DNA of 64,000 bases from Chitinophagaceae bacterium (GTDB lineage Bacteria; Bacteroidota; Bacteroidia; Chitinophagales; Chitinophagaceae). This document shows positions 17,696-28,009 of the stretch, in pieces. Made by a program: the position numbers and the translations under genes. Where the stretch lies: assembly GCA_023957755.1 (NCBI GenBank), contig JAMLGT010000008.1:124001-188000 (forward strand), given 5' to 3'. Each line of letters opens with the position of its first letter. Within the stretch, counting starts at the first letter, position 1. The notes under the pieces are model-generated. The model had not been told where the DNA came from. It did not search any database and worked only from the letters and a program-made list of their open reading frames with translations.

Positions 17696-19279
17696 ATGAG
17701 AAGGATTTTTGTTCTTACAAGTATTGCAGTTACACTTGTTTTTTTGCCTTTGTCTTTGTGGGTTTGGAGTGGATTTTGGTTTTTCCTTGCATTCTGCTGG
17801 ATCTTCATCATTATGGGGATTACAGATATGATGCAGAAAAGGCATTCGATCTGGCGCAATTTCCCTGTATTGGGTAGATTGCGTTGGTTGATGGAGGCTC
17901 TTCGCCCCAAACTGTATCAGTATTTTGTAGAAAGTGATACAGATGGCAGACCGATTAACAGAATCGATAGGAGTACCATTTATCAGAGAGCAAAGAAGGA
18001 ATTGGATACAATGCCCTTCGGAACCCAGTTTAATGTGTATGAGGAAGGGTATGAGTGGATGACTCATAGCATTGCACCCAAAGATTTTCACAAACTAAAT
18101 CATAACCCACGTGTAGTAGTGGGGAATAAAGATTGCAAACAGCCTTATTCCTGCAGCGTATTGAACATCAGTGCTATGAGTTTTGGGGCACTGAGCAAGG
18201 CCGCTGTACAGGCCCTGAACGGTGGAGCTAAGATTGGCGGATTTGCCCATAATACAGGTGAGGGGGGAATAAGCCCATACCATCTGGCTGAAGAAGGTGA
18301 TCTGATCTGGCAGATAGGAACAGGCTATTTTGGAGCAAGAGATGAAGATGGAAACTTCAGTGTGGAGAAATTTGCCAAAAATGCACAACGGCCTGAAGTG
18401 AAGATGATTGAAATAAAGATTTCGCAAGGTGCAAAACCCGGGCATGGCGGTATTCTGCCTGCTGCAAAAAATACTCCGGAAATTGCTGAAATCAGGCATG
18501 TGAAGCCTTATGTAACTATCTTCTCACCACCATATCATTCTGCTTTTTCCACTCCCAGAGAGTTAGTTTCATTTATAAAGACAGTGAGAGATGCTTCGGG
18601 TGGCAAACCTGTCGGATTCAAACTTTGTGTAGGCCATAAGAGTGAATTCATTGGTATTTGTAAGGCAATGGTAGAGATGGATATTTATCCCGATTTTATC
18701 AATGTGGATGGAGGCGAGGGTGGCACAGGTGCAGCCCCGCAGGAGTTTAGCAATTATGTGGGAGCACCGTTTATGGACGGGCTGGCCTTTGTGGAGAATA
18801 TGCTTCGCGGATTCAATATTCGCCATCATATCAAGCTTTTTACTTCTGGCAAAATATTGAGTGGCTTTCATATCATTCGGGCAATCGCACTCGGCGCTGA
18901 TGTATGTATGAGTGCGCGTGCGATGATGATGGCATTGGGCTGTGTGCAGGCGCTACTTTGCAATAAGAACACCTGTCCCACAGGGATTACCACACAGGAT
19001 CCTCAACTCGTAGCCGGACTTGTAGTCTCTGATAAGAAGGTGAGAGTGGCGAATTACCATCAGGAGACAGTTAACTCATTTGTGGAATTGTTAGGGGCGG
19101 CAGGAATTGAAAACCCAAGAGATTTGACCAGAAGCCATATCTACCGTAGAGTATTTATGAATGAAGTGAGAACACTTGAAGATATTTATCCTACCCTGGA
19201 ATTGGGATGTATGCTGAATGGTAATATTCCCCCAAAGTACAAAGATGACTTTGCCAAAGCACATGTGGACAGATGGTAG
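17696..19279 (+). CDS. FMN-binding glutamate-synthase-family protein (membrane-anchored)
   Basis: 527 residues. Two N-terminal transmembrane segments (residues 4-20 and 23-42) precede a glutamate synthase central/FMN barrel: SAMSFGALSKAAVQALN, NTGEGGISPYHL, SQGAKPGHGGILPAAK, FINVDGGEGGTGAAP and GADVCMSARAMMMALG. The three-Cys Fe-S cluster motif is present as CVQALLCNKNTCPTG. Glutaminase and C-terminal GltB domains are absent, so it is a stand-alone family member rather than a full GOGAT. Its physiological reaction is uncertain. Confidence 0.8.
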   Translation: MRRIFVLTSIAVTLVFLPLSLWVWSGFWFFLAFCWIFIIMGITDMMQKRHSIWRNFPVLGRLRWLMEALRPKLYQYFVESDTDGRPINRIDRSTIYQRAKKELDTMPFGTQFNVYEEGYEWMTHSIAPKDFHKLNHNPRVVVGNKDCKQPYSCSVLNISAMSFGALSKAAVQALNGGAKIGGFAHNTGEGGISPYHLAEEGDLIWQIGTGYFGARDEDGNFSVEKFAKNAQRPEVKMIEIKISQGAKPGHGGILPAAKNTPEIAEIRHVKPYVTIFSPPYHSAFSTPRELVSFIKTVRDASGGKPVGFKLCVGHKSEFIGICKAMVEMDIYPDFINVDGGEGGTGAAPQEFSNYVGAPFMDGLAFVENMLRGFNIRHHIKLFTSGKILSGFHIIRAIALGADVCMSARAMMMALGCVQALLCNKNTCPTGITTQDPQLVAGLVVSDKKVRVANYHQETVNSFVELLGAAGIENPRDLTRSHIYRRVFMNEVRTLEDIYPTLELGCMLNGNIPPKYKDDFAKAHVDRW

Positions 19280-19513
19280 GCGACTTTAGCCTGTCTATTA
19301 TGCCAGAAAATAGGCCGGTTTATGCAAGGCTGAAATTGCAGTCCTCCTTTGTATTTGGATAACAAAAAGGATGTTTTTTCGTTTTTAATGCAAAACAGCA
19401 CTTATGGAAGTATCCGGAGTAAGGCGAAAGGTGGAGACTGTCCACATGCTGTCTTGTTTCTGATTTTCATATTTTGTGCTAGATTTATGTATAAATAATC
19501 TATACCCCCGGTT

Positions 19514-20251
19514 ATGTTAAGACCAGTTTTAGCCATTTGCTTCCTGTTTTTCCTGTTTTCATGCGAAAAGAAGATCGAGACCTTCGAAACAGAAAAGGTA
19601 TCTGACTATTATCCACTTGAAGTAGGTAAGTACATTGAGTATCAATTAGATAGTACTCTTTTTATAGATTTCGGAAAAGTGCAGACCGTGGTCTCCTATC
19701 AAATAAAGGATGTCGTTGATTCAAAAATCGTGGATAACCAGGGCAGACCTTCGTTCAGAGTCCTGAGGTATATAAGGAAAGATGCATCTGAAAACTGGCT
19801 TCCATCTATTGCCTATATGGTTACTGATGCGGACAATAGGCTTGAAGTCGTTGAAAATGAAATTCGTTTTATTAAATTAATAAATCCCGTAAGGCAGGAT
19901 GTCTCCTGGAAAGGCAATAAGTTTATTGATACTTACTCTACGGATATGGGGTTGATGTATATGGACGATTGGGATTATATCTATGATAGCGTAGGTGCCC
20001 CGCTTACTATTAACGGACTTTCCTTTGATAATACGGTTAAGGTCTTTGAGAGAGATGAATTTTTGGGGAGGGATCCTTCGATTCCCGAAACCCAGTATGC
20101 AGAGAAGAATTTTGCTTATGAGAAGTATGCCAAAGGCATAGGGTTGATATATCGGGAATTTCTTCATTGGGAATATCAAGGAGCGCAGCCCGGCAGAGAG
20201 GCTTATTATGAAGGTTATGGCGTGAAGCTGACAATTACCGGACATAACTAG
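19514..20251 (+). CDS. Hypothetical lipoprotein
   Basis: 245 residues. A lipobox (FFLFSCEKK, Cys near residue 17) predicts a lipid-anchored protein. The rest is beta-rich with no family I recognise (YYPLEVGKYIEYQLDSTLF, then a repeated hydrophobic/aromatic pattern), of a type common in Bacteroidota lipoproteins. It ends 11 bp before the subtilase start, so the two are probably one operon, and the lipoprotein could be a partner or inhibitor of the protease. That is inference. Confidence 0.65.
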   Translation: MLRPVLAICFLFFLFSCEKKIETFETEKVSDYYPLEVGKYIEYQLDSTLFIDFGKVQTVVSYQIKDVVDSKIVDNQGRPSFRVLRYIRKDASENWLPSIAYMVTDADNRLEVVENEIRFIKLINPVRQDVSWKGNKFIDTYSTDMGLMYMDDWDYIYDSVGAPLTINGLSFDNTVKVFERDEFLGRDPSIPETQYAEKNFAYEKYAKGIGLIYREFLHWEYQGAQPGREAYYEGYGVKLTITGHN

Positions 20252-20262
20252 CAGGTACCCTT

Positions 20263-21939
20263 ATGCGAAATTTTATTCTTTTGATATTTGTTACCTTCAT
20301 CATTCCGGGTACGAGTGCTGCTCAGACTCCTCAATATCTGATAAAGCTCAGAGATAAGAATGGTACTCCCTATTCGGTTAATAAGCCCGGAGAGTTTTTG
20401 TCGCCTCGCGCGATTGAAAGAAGAGCCCGACAGCAAATTCCTGTGGTTGAAAATGATCTTCCTGTAAATCCGGCTTATCTGGATAGCATTCGTTCAGTAG
20501 AAAATGTTACCATCCGAAATGTAAGTAAATGGTTGAATCAGGTTTGTATAGAAACAACTGATGCTACTGCACTCGATAAAATAAACGCTTTCACCTTTGT
20601 GTTAACTTCTCAGCAGGTGAGGCGTCAGGCGTTGTTACCCCTTGAGTTGAAAAACAAACTGGAGATCGACCTGAAGGAATCAGTGGGAATGCGGGGGGGG
20701 AGGGGCGTTAATGGGCTGGATTATGGAGTATCGTCAGGACAAATCACTATTCATAAAGGCAACTTCCTTCATGATAAAGGATATCGTGGACAGGGCGTCT
20801 TAATTTCAGTAATTGATGCAGGATTCACATCTTATAAATCCTTACCTGCGTTTGATAGCGTCAGAAATCAGGGTAGAATTCTGGATACCTATGATTTCGT
20901 TGCAAATAAGACTGATGTGAATGATGCACACAATCATGGAATGTATTGCTTTAGTATCATAGTCGCTAATGTGCCGGGGCAAATGATAGGCTCTGCGCCA
21001 AATGCTTCCTTTCTGTTATACCGTTCTGAAGACGGAACTTATGAGTCGCCTGCCGAGGAGCAAAACTGGGTGGTGGCCGCAGAAAGAAGTGATAGTGCCG
21101 GCGCCGATATTATTACTACTTCATTAGGATACACCACTTTTGATAACCCGGTATTTAACCATACGTATGCAGATATGGATGGGAAGACAACCATCATGGC
21201 AAAGGGGGCAGCCATTGCTGCATCAAAAGGAATGATACTTTTGAATGCTGCCGGCAATGATGGCAACAAACCCTGGCATTACATAGGTACCCCGGCTGAT
21301 GCGTTGGGTTCACTATCAGTGGGCGCGGTGGATGTAAATGGAAATCCGGGTGTCTTCAGCAGCTATGGGCCATCAGCAGATGGCAGGCAAAAGCCTGAAG
21401 TATCTTCAGTAGGTGTGGCGACTTTTGTACAAGGACCGAGTGGAACTTTTGTGTCAGGAAACGGAACCTCCTTTGCTACACCGAACCTGGCAGGGCTTGT
21501 AGCATGTCTCTGGCAGGCATTTCCTGAATTTTCGTCTGTGGAGATTATGGAATATGTAATAAAGTCCTCTAATCACTTTACTAATCCGGATTATAAAACA
21601 GGATATGGTATTCCTGATTTTGAACTTGCATTTACTATGCTTGAAAAAGAGAAAGGAAGAAGGTTTGCGGAGAAGGTGCTGAACGGAGGAAACATTGCGG
21701 TGTACCCTAATCCGTTTATAAATAGCGCACAAATTGCAATTAAGCCGGTCAACTCAGGTGAATTCAGAATTAACCTTTACGACTTTACCGGAAAGCTTTG
21801 TTATTCATCCTCAGTAGCACTTATAGTGGGTGAACCCGGAATTGTAAGCATTCAAAAGGCTGGACTTGCCAGAGGAGTTTATATTCTTAAGGTACAGAAT
21901 GGCCAGGAGAAATATGTGCAGAAAGTTTTGGTTCATTAA
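20263..21939 (+). CDS. Secreted subtilisin-like serine protease (S8) with T9SS tail
   Basis: 558 residues with a signal peptide (FILLIFVTFIIPGTSAAQT). The S8 triad is visible: Asp in VLISVIDAGF near residue 190, His in DAHNHGMYCFSI near 227, and Ser in GNGTSFATPNLAGL near 400; oxyanion Asn is in LNAAGNDG. A propeptide-like region occupies residues 20-150. The C-terminus (VYPNPFINSAQIAI, LYDFTGKLCYSS, RGVYILKVQ) is a T9SS sorting tail. The protein should be an exported, surface-linked protease. It is co-directional with the lipoprotein just upstream. Confidence 0.88.
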   Translation: MRNFILLIFVTFIIPGTSAAQTPQYLIKLRDKNGTPYSVNKPGEFLSPRAIERRARQQIPVVENDLPVNPAYLDSIRSVENVTIRNVSKWLNQVCIETTDATALDKINAFTFVLTSQQVRRQALLPLELKNKLEIDLKESVGMRGGRGVNGLDYGVSSGQITIHKGNFLHDKGYRGQGVLISVIDAGFTSYKSLPAFDSVRNQGRILDTYDFVANKTDVNDAHNHGMYCFSIIVANVPGQMIGSAPNASFLLYRSEDGTYESPAEEQNWVVAAERSDSAGADIITTSLGYTTFDNPVFNHTYADMDGKTTIMAKGAAIAASKGMILLNAAGNDGNKPWHYIGTPADALGSLSVGAVDVNGNPGVFSSYGPSADGRQKPEVSSVGVATFVQGPSGTFVSGNGTSFATPNLAGLVACLWQAFPEFSSVEIMEYVIKSSNHFTNPDYKTGYGIPDFELAFTMLEKEKGRRFAEKVLNGGNIAVYPNPFINSAQIAIKPVNSGEFRINLYDFTGKLCYSSSVALIVGEPGIVSIQKAGLARGVYILKVQNGQEKYVQKVLVH

Positions 21940-21951
21940 TATTATCACATC

Positions 21952-23106
21952 TTATTTTTGAAGTAAGGCGGCAAAGAGTGTGTCTGCTCTCTTTTTGGAA
22001 CCTTCAATATATTTTGAAGAAACGGTTCTTAGTCCCAGTTCGTTTTCAAAGTAAAAAATATTTTCTTCATTTTCTGCACTGAAAACAGAACAGGTGATAT
22101 ATAATAAAAACCCTCCGGGTCTAAGTTTGGGTAAGCTATTGGTTATTATTTTTTTCTGAATTTTCTGGTAAGATGCCAGAGAAGATTTTGAAAAGTAATG
22201 AAGTTGCTCTGGGGTGCGGCTCCAGGTGCCTGAACCGCTGCAGGGTACATCTGCTAATATCAGGTCGAAATTATCATCAGGGAAATCACCTGCAGATTGG
22301 GAAAGGTCTGCTAATCGTATGTTGCAGTTTGTGATTCCGGCATTCTTTAGCCGGGTTTTCAGATTTTGTAAAATTGTTTTACGTTTATCGCTTGCTGTTA
22401 TGGTCGACTCAGGAAATGTATCTGAGAGCTGGATAGTTTTTCCTCCGCTTCCTGCGCAGCAATCCCATATTTTTATTCCGGTGCGGGGGTAGGGGAGTTG
22501 GGTTAAAAGTGCTCCTGTCAGTTGGGATGCATAATCCTGAATTACAACCTCTTTATCAGAATTAAATAAATGCTGAATAGGAGTACTGTTTGGCAATGCT
22601 ATGGTATGCGGTGCGATAGGTTGGTACTGCCATTCATGGGCGTTAAGGGTTTCTACCACTCTTTCTCTTTGTCCGGGTCTTATCCTGATGAAGAGGTTGG
22701 GCTGAATGAGGAAAGAATACAAAAGTGCTGCTTTATCGATCTTCTGACTGAGGAATTCACTAAAGGGGTAATTGGTCTCTATGCTGAATTGGCCTGCATT
22801 TACCCGGAGTGCATTCTTTTGCCGATCTATTATTTGTTCATAGGTTTCATTGAATGAATGGGTTATCACGAGTGCCTGCCCTGCAGAAATTATTTCTTCG
22901 CGGTTTGAAGTGTTCCTAAACCCGTTGGCTACTCTGAAATACCCATAACAGAGTGCGGTTATTGCTTTTCTGTCTTTGGATCCGTGCTTACGATTTTTTG
23001 AAAAATATTCTTTTAAGTAAAGATGTAGCGGCATTGAACCTTCATACGAATTAAGCAATGCTACGGCATAGCGGATATGATTCTTTCGAAAAGAATTTTC
23101 ATCCAT
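21952..23106 (-). CDS. RsmB-like 16S rRNA (cytosine-5) methyltransferase
   Basis: 384 residues. The SAM-binding motif is WDCCAGSGGKTIQLSD near residue 228, and the two catalytic-region cysteines lie in ADVPCSGSGTWSRTPE near 290 and YITCSVFSAENEE near 348, diagnostic of RNA m5C methyltransferases (RsmB/Fmu group). The N-terminal part is helical as in RsmB, but the NusB-like domain is short, so assignment to RsmB rather than another paralog is tentative. It acts on rRNA in the cytoplasm. Confidence 0.8.
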   Translation of the reverse strand: MDENSFRKNHIRYAVALLNSYEGSMPLHLYLKEYFSKNRKHGSKDRKAITALCYGYFRVANGFRNTSNREEIISAGQALVITHSFNETYEQIIDRQKNALRVNAGQFSIETNYPFSEFLSQKIDKAALLYSFLIQPNLFIRIRPGQRERVVETLNAHEWQYQPIAPHTIALPNSTPIQHLFNSDKEVVIQDYASQLTGALLTQLPYPRTGIKIWDCCAGSGGKTIQLSDTFPESTITASDKRKTILQNLKTRLKNAGITNCNIRLADLSQSAGDFPDDNFDLILADVPCSGSGTWSRTPEQLHYFSKSSLASYQKIQKKIITNSLPKLRPGGFLLYITCSVFSAENEENIFYFENELGLRTVSSKYIEGSKKRADTLFAALLQK

Positions 23107-23145
23107 TGTGAAGGAGTGTTGAGATGACAGCCCTGATTTTGTGGA

Positions 23146-24414
23146 TTATAATTCCAACAACGTTTTTACCGGGTCTTTACCAAAGAGAAGTTGTTCGGGG
23201 TTTTCGAGCAATTGCTTTACTCTTACCAAAAAGCTTACTGACTCACGTCCGTCAATTACTCGGTGGTCGTAGCTAAGAGCTACATACATCATCGGCCTTA
23301 TTTCTATCTTACCATTCACCACTACTGGCCTTTCCACAATATTATGCATTCCAAGAATTGCGCTTTGTGGTATGTTGAGTATAGGGGTACTCAACAGAGA
23401 ACCAAAGACGCCTCCATTGGTTATGGTGAATGTACCTCCGGTCATTTCTTCAATAGTTAACTTGCTTTCACGAGCTTTAGTAGCCAAATCTATCACTGCC
23501 TTTTCTAATTCGGCCATACTCAGGCTTTCAGCATTACGAATTACAGGTACCACCAATCCTTTGGGGGCAGAAACGGCGATTGATATATCTACATAATCGT
23601 GATAGACCAGACTTTCACCATCCAGCCGCGCATTTACTGCCGGCCATTCCTGCAGGGCAAAGCAACATGCTTTTGCGAAGAAGCTCATAAAGCCAAGTCC
23701 TACATCGTGAGTTTTCTTAAAGGCTTCTTTATATTTCTTTCTAATGTCCATGATCGGACTCATATCCACCTCATTGAAGGTGGTCAACATGGCTGTGCCA
23801 TTCTTCGCTTCTACCAGTCTGCGACTGATAGTTCTCCGTAATGGCGACATCTTCTTTGATTCTTCATTTCTCGAGAAGAGTTCATTTTCTGGCAATCTTC
23901 CCGGATGGCTAAGTATATTTAAGACATCATTTCTGGTGAGTTTGCCGTGCGATCCAGTGCCTACGGCCTTTGATACATCCACTTTTTTATCAGCGATAAT
24001 AGCAGCGGCCAGTGGGGTAGCTTTGGGCGCTTCAGCAGAAGGCACTGTTTTCTTCTCTTCCGTGGGTTTTTCAGGTTGAGGCGTGGGCGCTGCCTCAACT
24101 ATGGGAGTTTCTTTTTTGGGTTCGGGTGCAGGCGCAGGTTTTGCCTCAGCAGCACTTGCTGCACCGGCAGGTTTGGTAGCCTTGTCGTCGATCTCTGCTA
24201 CTATTTGTCCAATCTCAAGAGTGTCATCTATATTAGCTTTCGTATGCAGGATTCCTGCCTGTTCCGCATTAATTTCAAATGTAGCTTTCTCGCTTTCCAA
24301 TTCAGCAATTACCTCGTCACGTTCTACCCAGTCACCGTCATTTTTGATCCATTTGGTCAATGTCACTTCGTTGATACTTTCACCTACCGTAGGTACTTTA
24401 ATTTCTATCGCCAT
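23146..24414 (-). CDS. sucB: 2-oxoglutarate dehydrogenase E2 (dihydrolipoyl succinyltransferase)
   Basis: 422 residues. The N-terminal lipoyl domain (residues 1-75) has the lipoylated Lys in [11 protein letters not shown]. An Ala/Pro/Glu linker follows, then a peripheral-subunit-binding domain ([32 protein letters not shown]) and the catalytic acyltransferase domain with [11 protein letters not shown] near the C-terminus. It transfers succinyl from lipoamide to CoA in the TCA cycle. It lies 46 bp downstream of sucA on the same strand; the E3 gene is not here. Confidence 0.93.
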   Translation of the reverse strand: MAIEIKVPTVGESINEVTLTKWIKNDGDWVERDEVIAELESEKATFEINAEQAGILHTKANIDDTLEIGQIVAEIDDKATKPAGAASAAEAKPAPAPEPKKETPIVEAAPTPQPEKPTEEKKTVPSAEAPKATPLAAAIIADKKVDVSKAVGTGSHGKLTRNDVLNILSHPGRLPENELFSRNEESKKMSPLRRTISRRLVEAKNGTAMLTTFNEVDMSPIMDIRKKYKEAFKKTHDVGLGFMSFFAKACCFALQEWPAVNARLDGESLVYHDYVDISIAVSAPKGLVVPVIRNAESLSMAELEKAVIDLATKARESKLTIEEMTGGTFTITNGGVFGSLLSTPILNIPQSAILGMHNIVERPVVVNGKIEIRPMMYVALSYDHRVIDGRESVSFLVRVKQLLENPEQLLFGKDPVKTLLEL

Positions 24415-24460
24415 CGCTTAATTTTATTTTACAAACCTATAAGAAAAAAAATATGTTTTA

Positions 24461-27190
24461 TTAAATGCTAAATGCTGTGTTTAGAATTTCAGCCTGTTCT
24501 TCCTTGTGGACTCTTGAATAACCGGATGCGGTTGCCGCACTGGCCGGTCTTGCGATTATTCCCATATTGAAGTTGGGCAAATTCATTTTGAGGAATGAGG
24601 CTGCCCCCATATTCATGGGTTCTTCCTGTACCCAGATCCAAACTGCTTTCTTGTATTTGGCAACCAGGGCATGCAATTGTTGCTCAGGAATTGGGTACAA
24701 TTGTTCTAACCTTACAAGAGCCACTCCTTTGATGTTGTCATTTTTTCTCTTTTCATGCAGATCATAGTATATCTTGCCGCTGCATAGAATTACTTTGGTA
24801 GTTTTTTCAGGATCGGCCGTAGTGTCATCAATCACTTCTTTAAAGCCTCCTGAGGTAAATTCGTCAATTGAAGAGTAGGTATCGTGAAGACGGAGGTTGG
24901 CTTTTGGTGAAAAGTTGATCAATGGTTTTCTGAAAGGCCATGCCAGTTGCCTTCTTAATACATGGAAGAAGTTTGAAGCGGTAGTTACATTGGTTACCAC
25001 TATGTTATCTTCAGCGCACATCTGAAGGAAGCGCTCTATACGTGCGCTACTATGCTCGGGCCCTTGCCCTTCGTAACCATGAGGCAGCAACACTACAAGT
25101 CCGTTCATCCTCCCCCATTTTTGTTCAGAGCATACGACAAACTGATCAATGATTGTTTGTGCACCATTGGCAAAGTCGCCAAACTGAGCTTCCCAAATTA
25201 CAAGGTTGTTAGGGTTGGCCATCGCATAACCATACTCAAATCCTAATACGGCATATTCGCTAAGCAAAGAATTCCATATTCTTAACTTACCCTGATCCGG
25301 GCCAATATTGCTTAGACGGTTATAGCTCTTATCATTTCCTTCATCCCGTAGTACTGCATGCCTGTGGCTGAAGGTGCCCCTCCTTACATCCTGTCCACTC
25401 ATTCTTACGTCTTTGCCTTCATTGATAATTGAGGCATAAGCCAGGAGTTCAGCAGTAGCCCAGTCGAATTTCCTGTCTGTTTCAAAGAGTTTTTCCTTGT
25501 CCTGCAACAGTTTTTTTATCTTCCTGAGAGGTGTAAATCCTTCAGGAATTTCCATAATTGCGTGGAACATGTGTATGAGTTCTTCCTCAGTCACTGCGGT
25601 TACAGGTGAGGAGAGAAAATCTTCTGCATTGGATCTGCGTAAACTTTGCCACCAAATCTCCGGTTTTTGATATGTATAGGGCAGAGGATTCTGCTTCACT
25701 TCATCCAACCGCGCCTGTAGGTCATCCCAATATTTTTTCTCCATTTCCTCAGCCAATACAGTAGTTTCTTCTCCTTCGGTCTGAACCAGAAACTTTACGT
25801 ATTGCTCACGTGGGTTAGGGTGTTTTTCAATTAATCCGTAGAGGCCGGGCTGTGTAAATTTAGGATCATCCCCCTCGTTATGGCCATGCTTACGGTAACA
25901 AACCATATCTACGAAAATATCCGAATTGAACTCCTGTCTGTAAAGGGTAGCAATCTCTGCAGCTTTTACTACAGCTTCTGCATCGTCGCCATTGACGTGA
26001 AATACCGGAGCCTGCACCGCACCTGCCAATGAAGTGCAATAGTCAGATGTACGCGCATCGTCGAAGTCAGTTGTGAAGCCGATCTGGTTATTAATCACGA
26101 AGTGAAGTGTGCCACCTGTGCCAAAACCTTCGAGGCCACTCATCTGAATTACTTCGTAAACGATTCCCTGGCCTGCCAGAGATGAATCACCATGAATGAG
26201 TATCGGCAATATTTTGTCGTAATCGCTGTTATAAATTACATCCGCCTTGCTTCTGGAAAAACCGAGCACTACCGGATCTACAGCTTCCAGGTGAGAAGGG
26301 TTGGGGGCCAGTTTCAGATTGATGGCTTTTCCTCCAGGCGTTACCACTTCACTACTATAACCCATGTGATATTTAACATCGCCGCTACCCATGGTGCTAT
26401 CTACCGCTGCCGTACCTTCAAACTCAGTAAATATCTGTTCGTATGTTTTGCCTAGAATGTTTGCGAGGATATTTAGGCGCCCTCTGTGTGCCATACCGAT
26501 GGCCACTTCCTGTACGCCAAGATCAGCTCCTTTGGATATAATAGCATCCAGTGCCGCTATGGTGCCTTCGCCGCCTTCAAGAGAGAAACGCTTCTGTCCT
26601 ATATATTTTTTTTGGAGGAATTCTTCAAACATAACCCCCTGATTCAATTTCTCCAGTATTCTTTTCTTTTGATCCATTGCTACGGGACGCAGCATCAGGT
26701 TTTCGGCTGCATTAATAATCCATTGAATTTTCTTTGGGTCATTGACCGAGTCAAATTCAACCCCGACAGAGGAAGCATAGCACTTCTTAAGGTGTTCCAG
26801 AATCTTTCTTAGCTGGGTGTCAGGCATACCGGCTATTCGGGCAATTTCAAAATTGCTGTCCAGGTCGTTTTCGGATAATCCGAAGTTGTCCAGGCCTAAA
26901 TTAGCCCTTCTGTCCTTGCGTTCACGGATGGGATTGGTCTTGGCTATCAGGTGACCTTTCTTGCGGTAAGCCTGAATGAGCTGGTACACACCGAATTCTT
27001 TGGTGAGGCTTTCAGCTGAAACGGATGCTGTTCCAACATCACCAGTACCATTCTTAGATACTGCAAAGTCGTACCCTTCAAAAAATTTTCTCAATTCTCC
27101 ATCGATACTTTCAGGATCTTTCTTGAAATCAAAATAAAGATTCTCGATATACGATGGATGCGATGCGGTAATAAAAGAAAAGTCCTTCAT
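24461..27190 (-). CDS. sucA: 2-oxoglutarate dehydrogenase E1
   Basis: 909 residues from the ATG at 27190 (MKDFSFITASHPSYIENLY), which matches the usual E1 N-terminus better than an upstream in-frame start. Thiamine-diphosphate enzyme features are present: GMAHRGRLN near residue 240, IHGDSSLAGQGIVYE near 340, and the C-terminal transketolase-like half with FEYGYAMANP and EAQFGDFANGAQ. It decarboxylates 2-oxoglutarate and passes the succinyl group to E2. It forms an operon with sucB. Confidence 0.94.
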   Translation of the reverse strand: MKDFSFITASHPSYIENLYFDFKKDPESIDGELRKFFEGYDFAVSKNGTGDVGTASVSAESLTKEFGVYQLIQAYRKKGHLIAKTNPIRERKDRRANLGLDNFGLSENDLDSNFEIARIAGMPDTQLRKILEHLKKCYASSVGVEFDSVNDPKKIQWIINAAENLMLRPVAMDQKKRILEKLNQGVMFEEFLQKKYIGQKRFSLEGGEGTIAALDAIISKGADLGVQEVAIGMAHRGRLNILANILGKTYEQIFTEFEGTAAVDSTMGSGDVKYHMGYSSEVVTPGGKAINLKLAPNPSHLEAVDPVVLGFSRSKADVIYNSDYDKILPILIHGDSSLAGQGIVYEVIQMSGLEGFGTGGTLHFVINNQIGFTTDFDDARTSDYCTSLAGAVQAPVFHVNGDDAEAVVKAAEIATLYRQEFNSDIFVDMVCYRKHGHNEGDDPKFTQPGLYGLIEKHPNPREQYVKFLVQTEGEETTVLAEEMEKKYWDDLQARLDEVKQNPLPYTYQKPEIWWQSLRRSNAEDFLSSPVTAVTEEELIHMFHAIMEIPEGFTPLRKIKKLLQDKEKLFETDRKFDWATAELLAYASIINEGKDVRMSGQDVRRGTFSHRHAVLRDEGNDKSYNRLSNIGPDQGKLRIWNSLLSEYAVLGFEYGYAMANPNNLVIWEAQFGDFANGAQTIIDQFVVCSEQKWGRMNGLVVLLPHGYEGQGPEHSSARIERFLQMCAEDNIVVTNVTTASNFFHVLRRQLAWPFRKPLINFSPKANLRLHDTYSSIDEFTSGGFKEVIDDTTADPEKTTKVILCSGKIYYDLHEKRKNDNIKGVALVRLEQLYPIPEQQLHALVAKYKKAVWIWVQEEPMNMGAASFLKMNLPNFNMGIIARPASAATASGYSRVHKEEQAEILNTAFSI

Positions 27191-27514
27191 AACGGAAAAA
27201 TATCCAGTCTTTTTGTCTTTCTGGGTTATTTGCAAATATCGCTTCTTTTTCAACAAGAATGGTTTTAAAAGTCGAGAAGTTGATAAGGATTTCCTTCGAA
27301 CGATAGAATATCTTTTCAGGGTGTGAGGGCTGTGACTTTTTCGGAGATCAGTAGATAAAGAAACCTTCCTTTTTGGGGATCATCTCCTTGCTTTTTTCAG
27401 GGTTTTAGACTTTATCTGCAGAAGGGAGACATAAAATTATGGGGAAGGAGGCTCAGAGTAGGTTTTGACAAAATTTTTCATTGGATAATAAATGATTTTA
27501 ATTGGAATAATACC

Positions 27515-27522
27515 TATCTTTG
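27515..27522 (+). promoter_or_regulatory. Promoter -7 box of rpsT
   Basis: TATCTTTG is a perfect TAnnTTTG box, 20 bp before the ATG of the S20 gene. The -33 region is T-rich but has no clean TTTG at the usual distance. Confidence 0.6.
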
Positions 27523-27542
27523 CAGCCCAAAAAAAAGAATTA

Positions 27543-27800
27543 ATGGCAAATCACGCAGCTACTAAGAAGCAAATCAGGAAGACGAAGACCAGGAATGAAC
27601 TTAACCGTTATCAGGGTAAGACTACAAGGAATGCAATCAGAGATTTTAAGAAGATAGACAGCAAAGACACTGCTACAGCTGAACTCCCTGCGCTGGCTTC
27701 AAAGATTGACAAGTTGGCTAAAAAAGGAATTATTCATAAGAATAAGGCTGCCAACCTGAAATCTAAGCTCACCAAAGGTGTACAGAAAATCGGAAGTTAG
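27543..27800 (+). CDS. rpsT: 30S ribosomal protein S20 (bS20)
   Basis: 85 residues from the ATG at 27543 (MANHAATKKQIRK), the normal bS20 start; an upstream in-frame start overlaps the promoter. The protein is Lys/Arg/Ala-rich with the family pattern TKKQIRKTKTRNELNRYQ and a C-terminal KAANLKSKLTKGV. It binds 16S rRNA early in 30S assembly. It is a single-gene unit bounded by a promoter and a strong terminator. Confidence 0.95.
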   Translation: MANHAATKKQIRKTKTRNELNRYQGKTTRNAIRDFKKIDSKDTATAELPALASKIDKLAKKGIIHKNKAANLKSKLTKGVQKIGS

Positions 27801-27835
27801 ATTTCCCGATTTATCATAATTGATATTTTATTTGA

Positions 27836-27867
27836 CCGCTGCCGGGTAATTGCGCAGCGGTTTTTTT
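27836..27867 (+). terminator. Intrinsic terminator after rpsT
   Basis: CCGCTGC (27836-27842) pairs with GCAGCGG (27854-27860), followed by seven T residues. A standard Rho-independent terminator 35 bp after the rpsT stop. Confidence 0.9.
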
Positions 27868-27942
27868 ATTGCTGGCCCGGGATAGCCGGTGTTCCCAAAC
27901 CGGTTTTTATATGTGTGGTAATCTGTGATTCCGGATTAGAGT

Positions 27943-27950
27943 TAATTTTG
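27943..27950 (+). promoter_or_regulatory. Promoter -7 box of M14 peptidase gene
   Basis: TAATTTTG fits TAnnTTTG exactly and would give a leader of about 55 nt. No convincing -33 box. Confidence 0.4.
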
Positions 27951-28009
27951 GGACAACAGGCTGAGTAATGTAAGCCATCAATCCTCTGTTATCTTAAAAA
28001 TTACTGTAA

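Noticed and set aside
17621-18091. 156-codon minus-strand frame opposite the glutamate-synthase-like gene
   Set aside because: Low-complexity Lys/Asn/Pro composition and full overlap with a conserved coding region.
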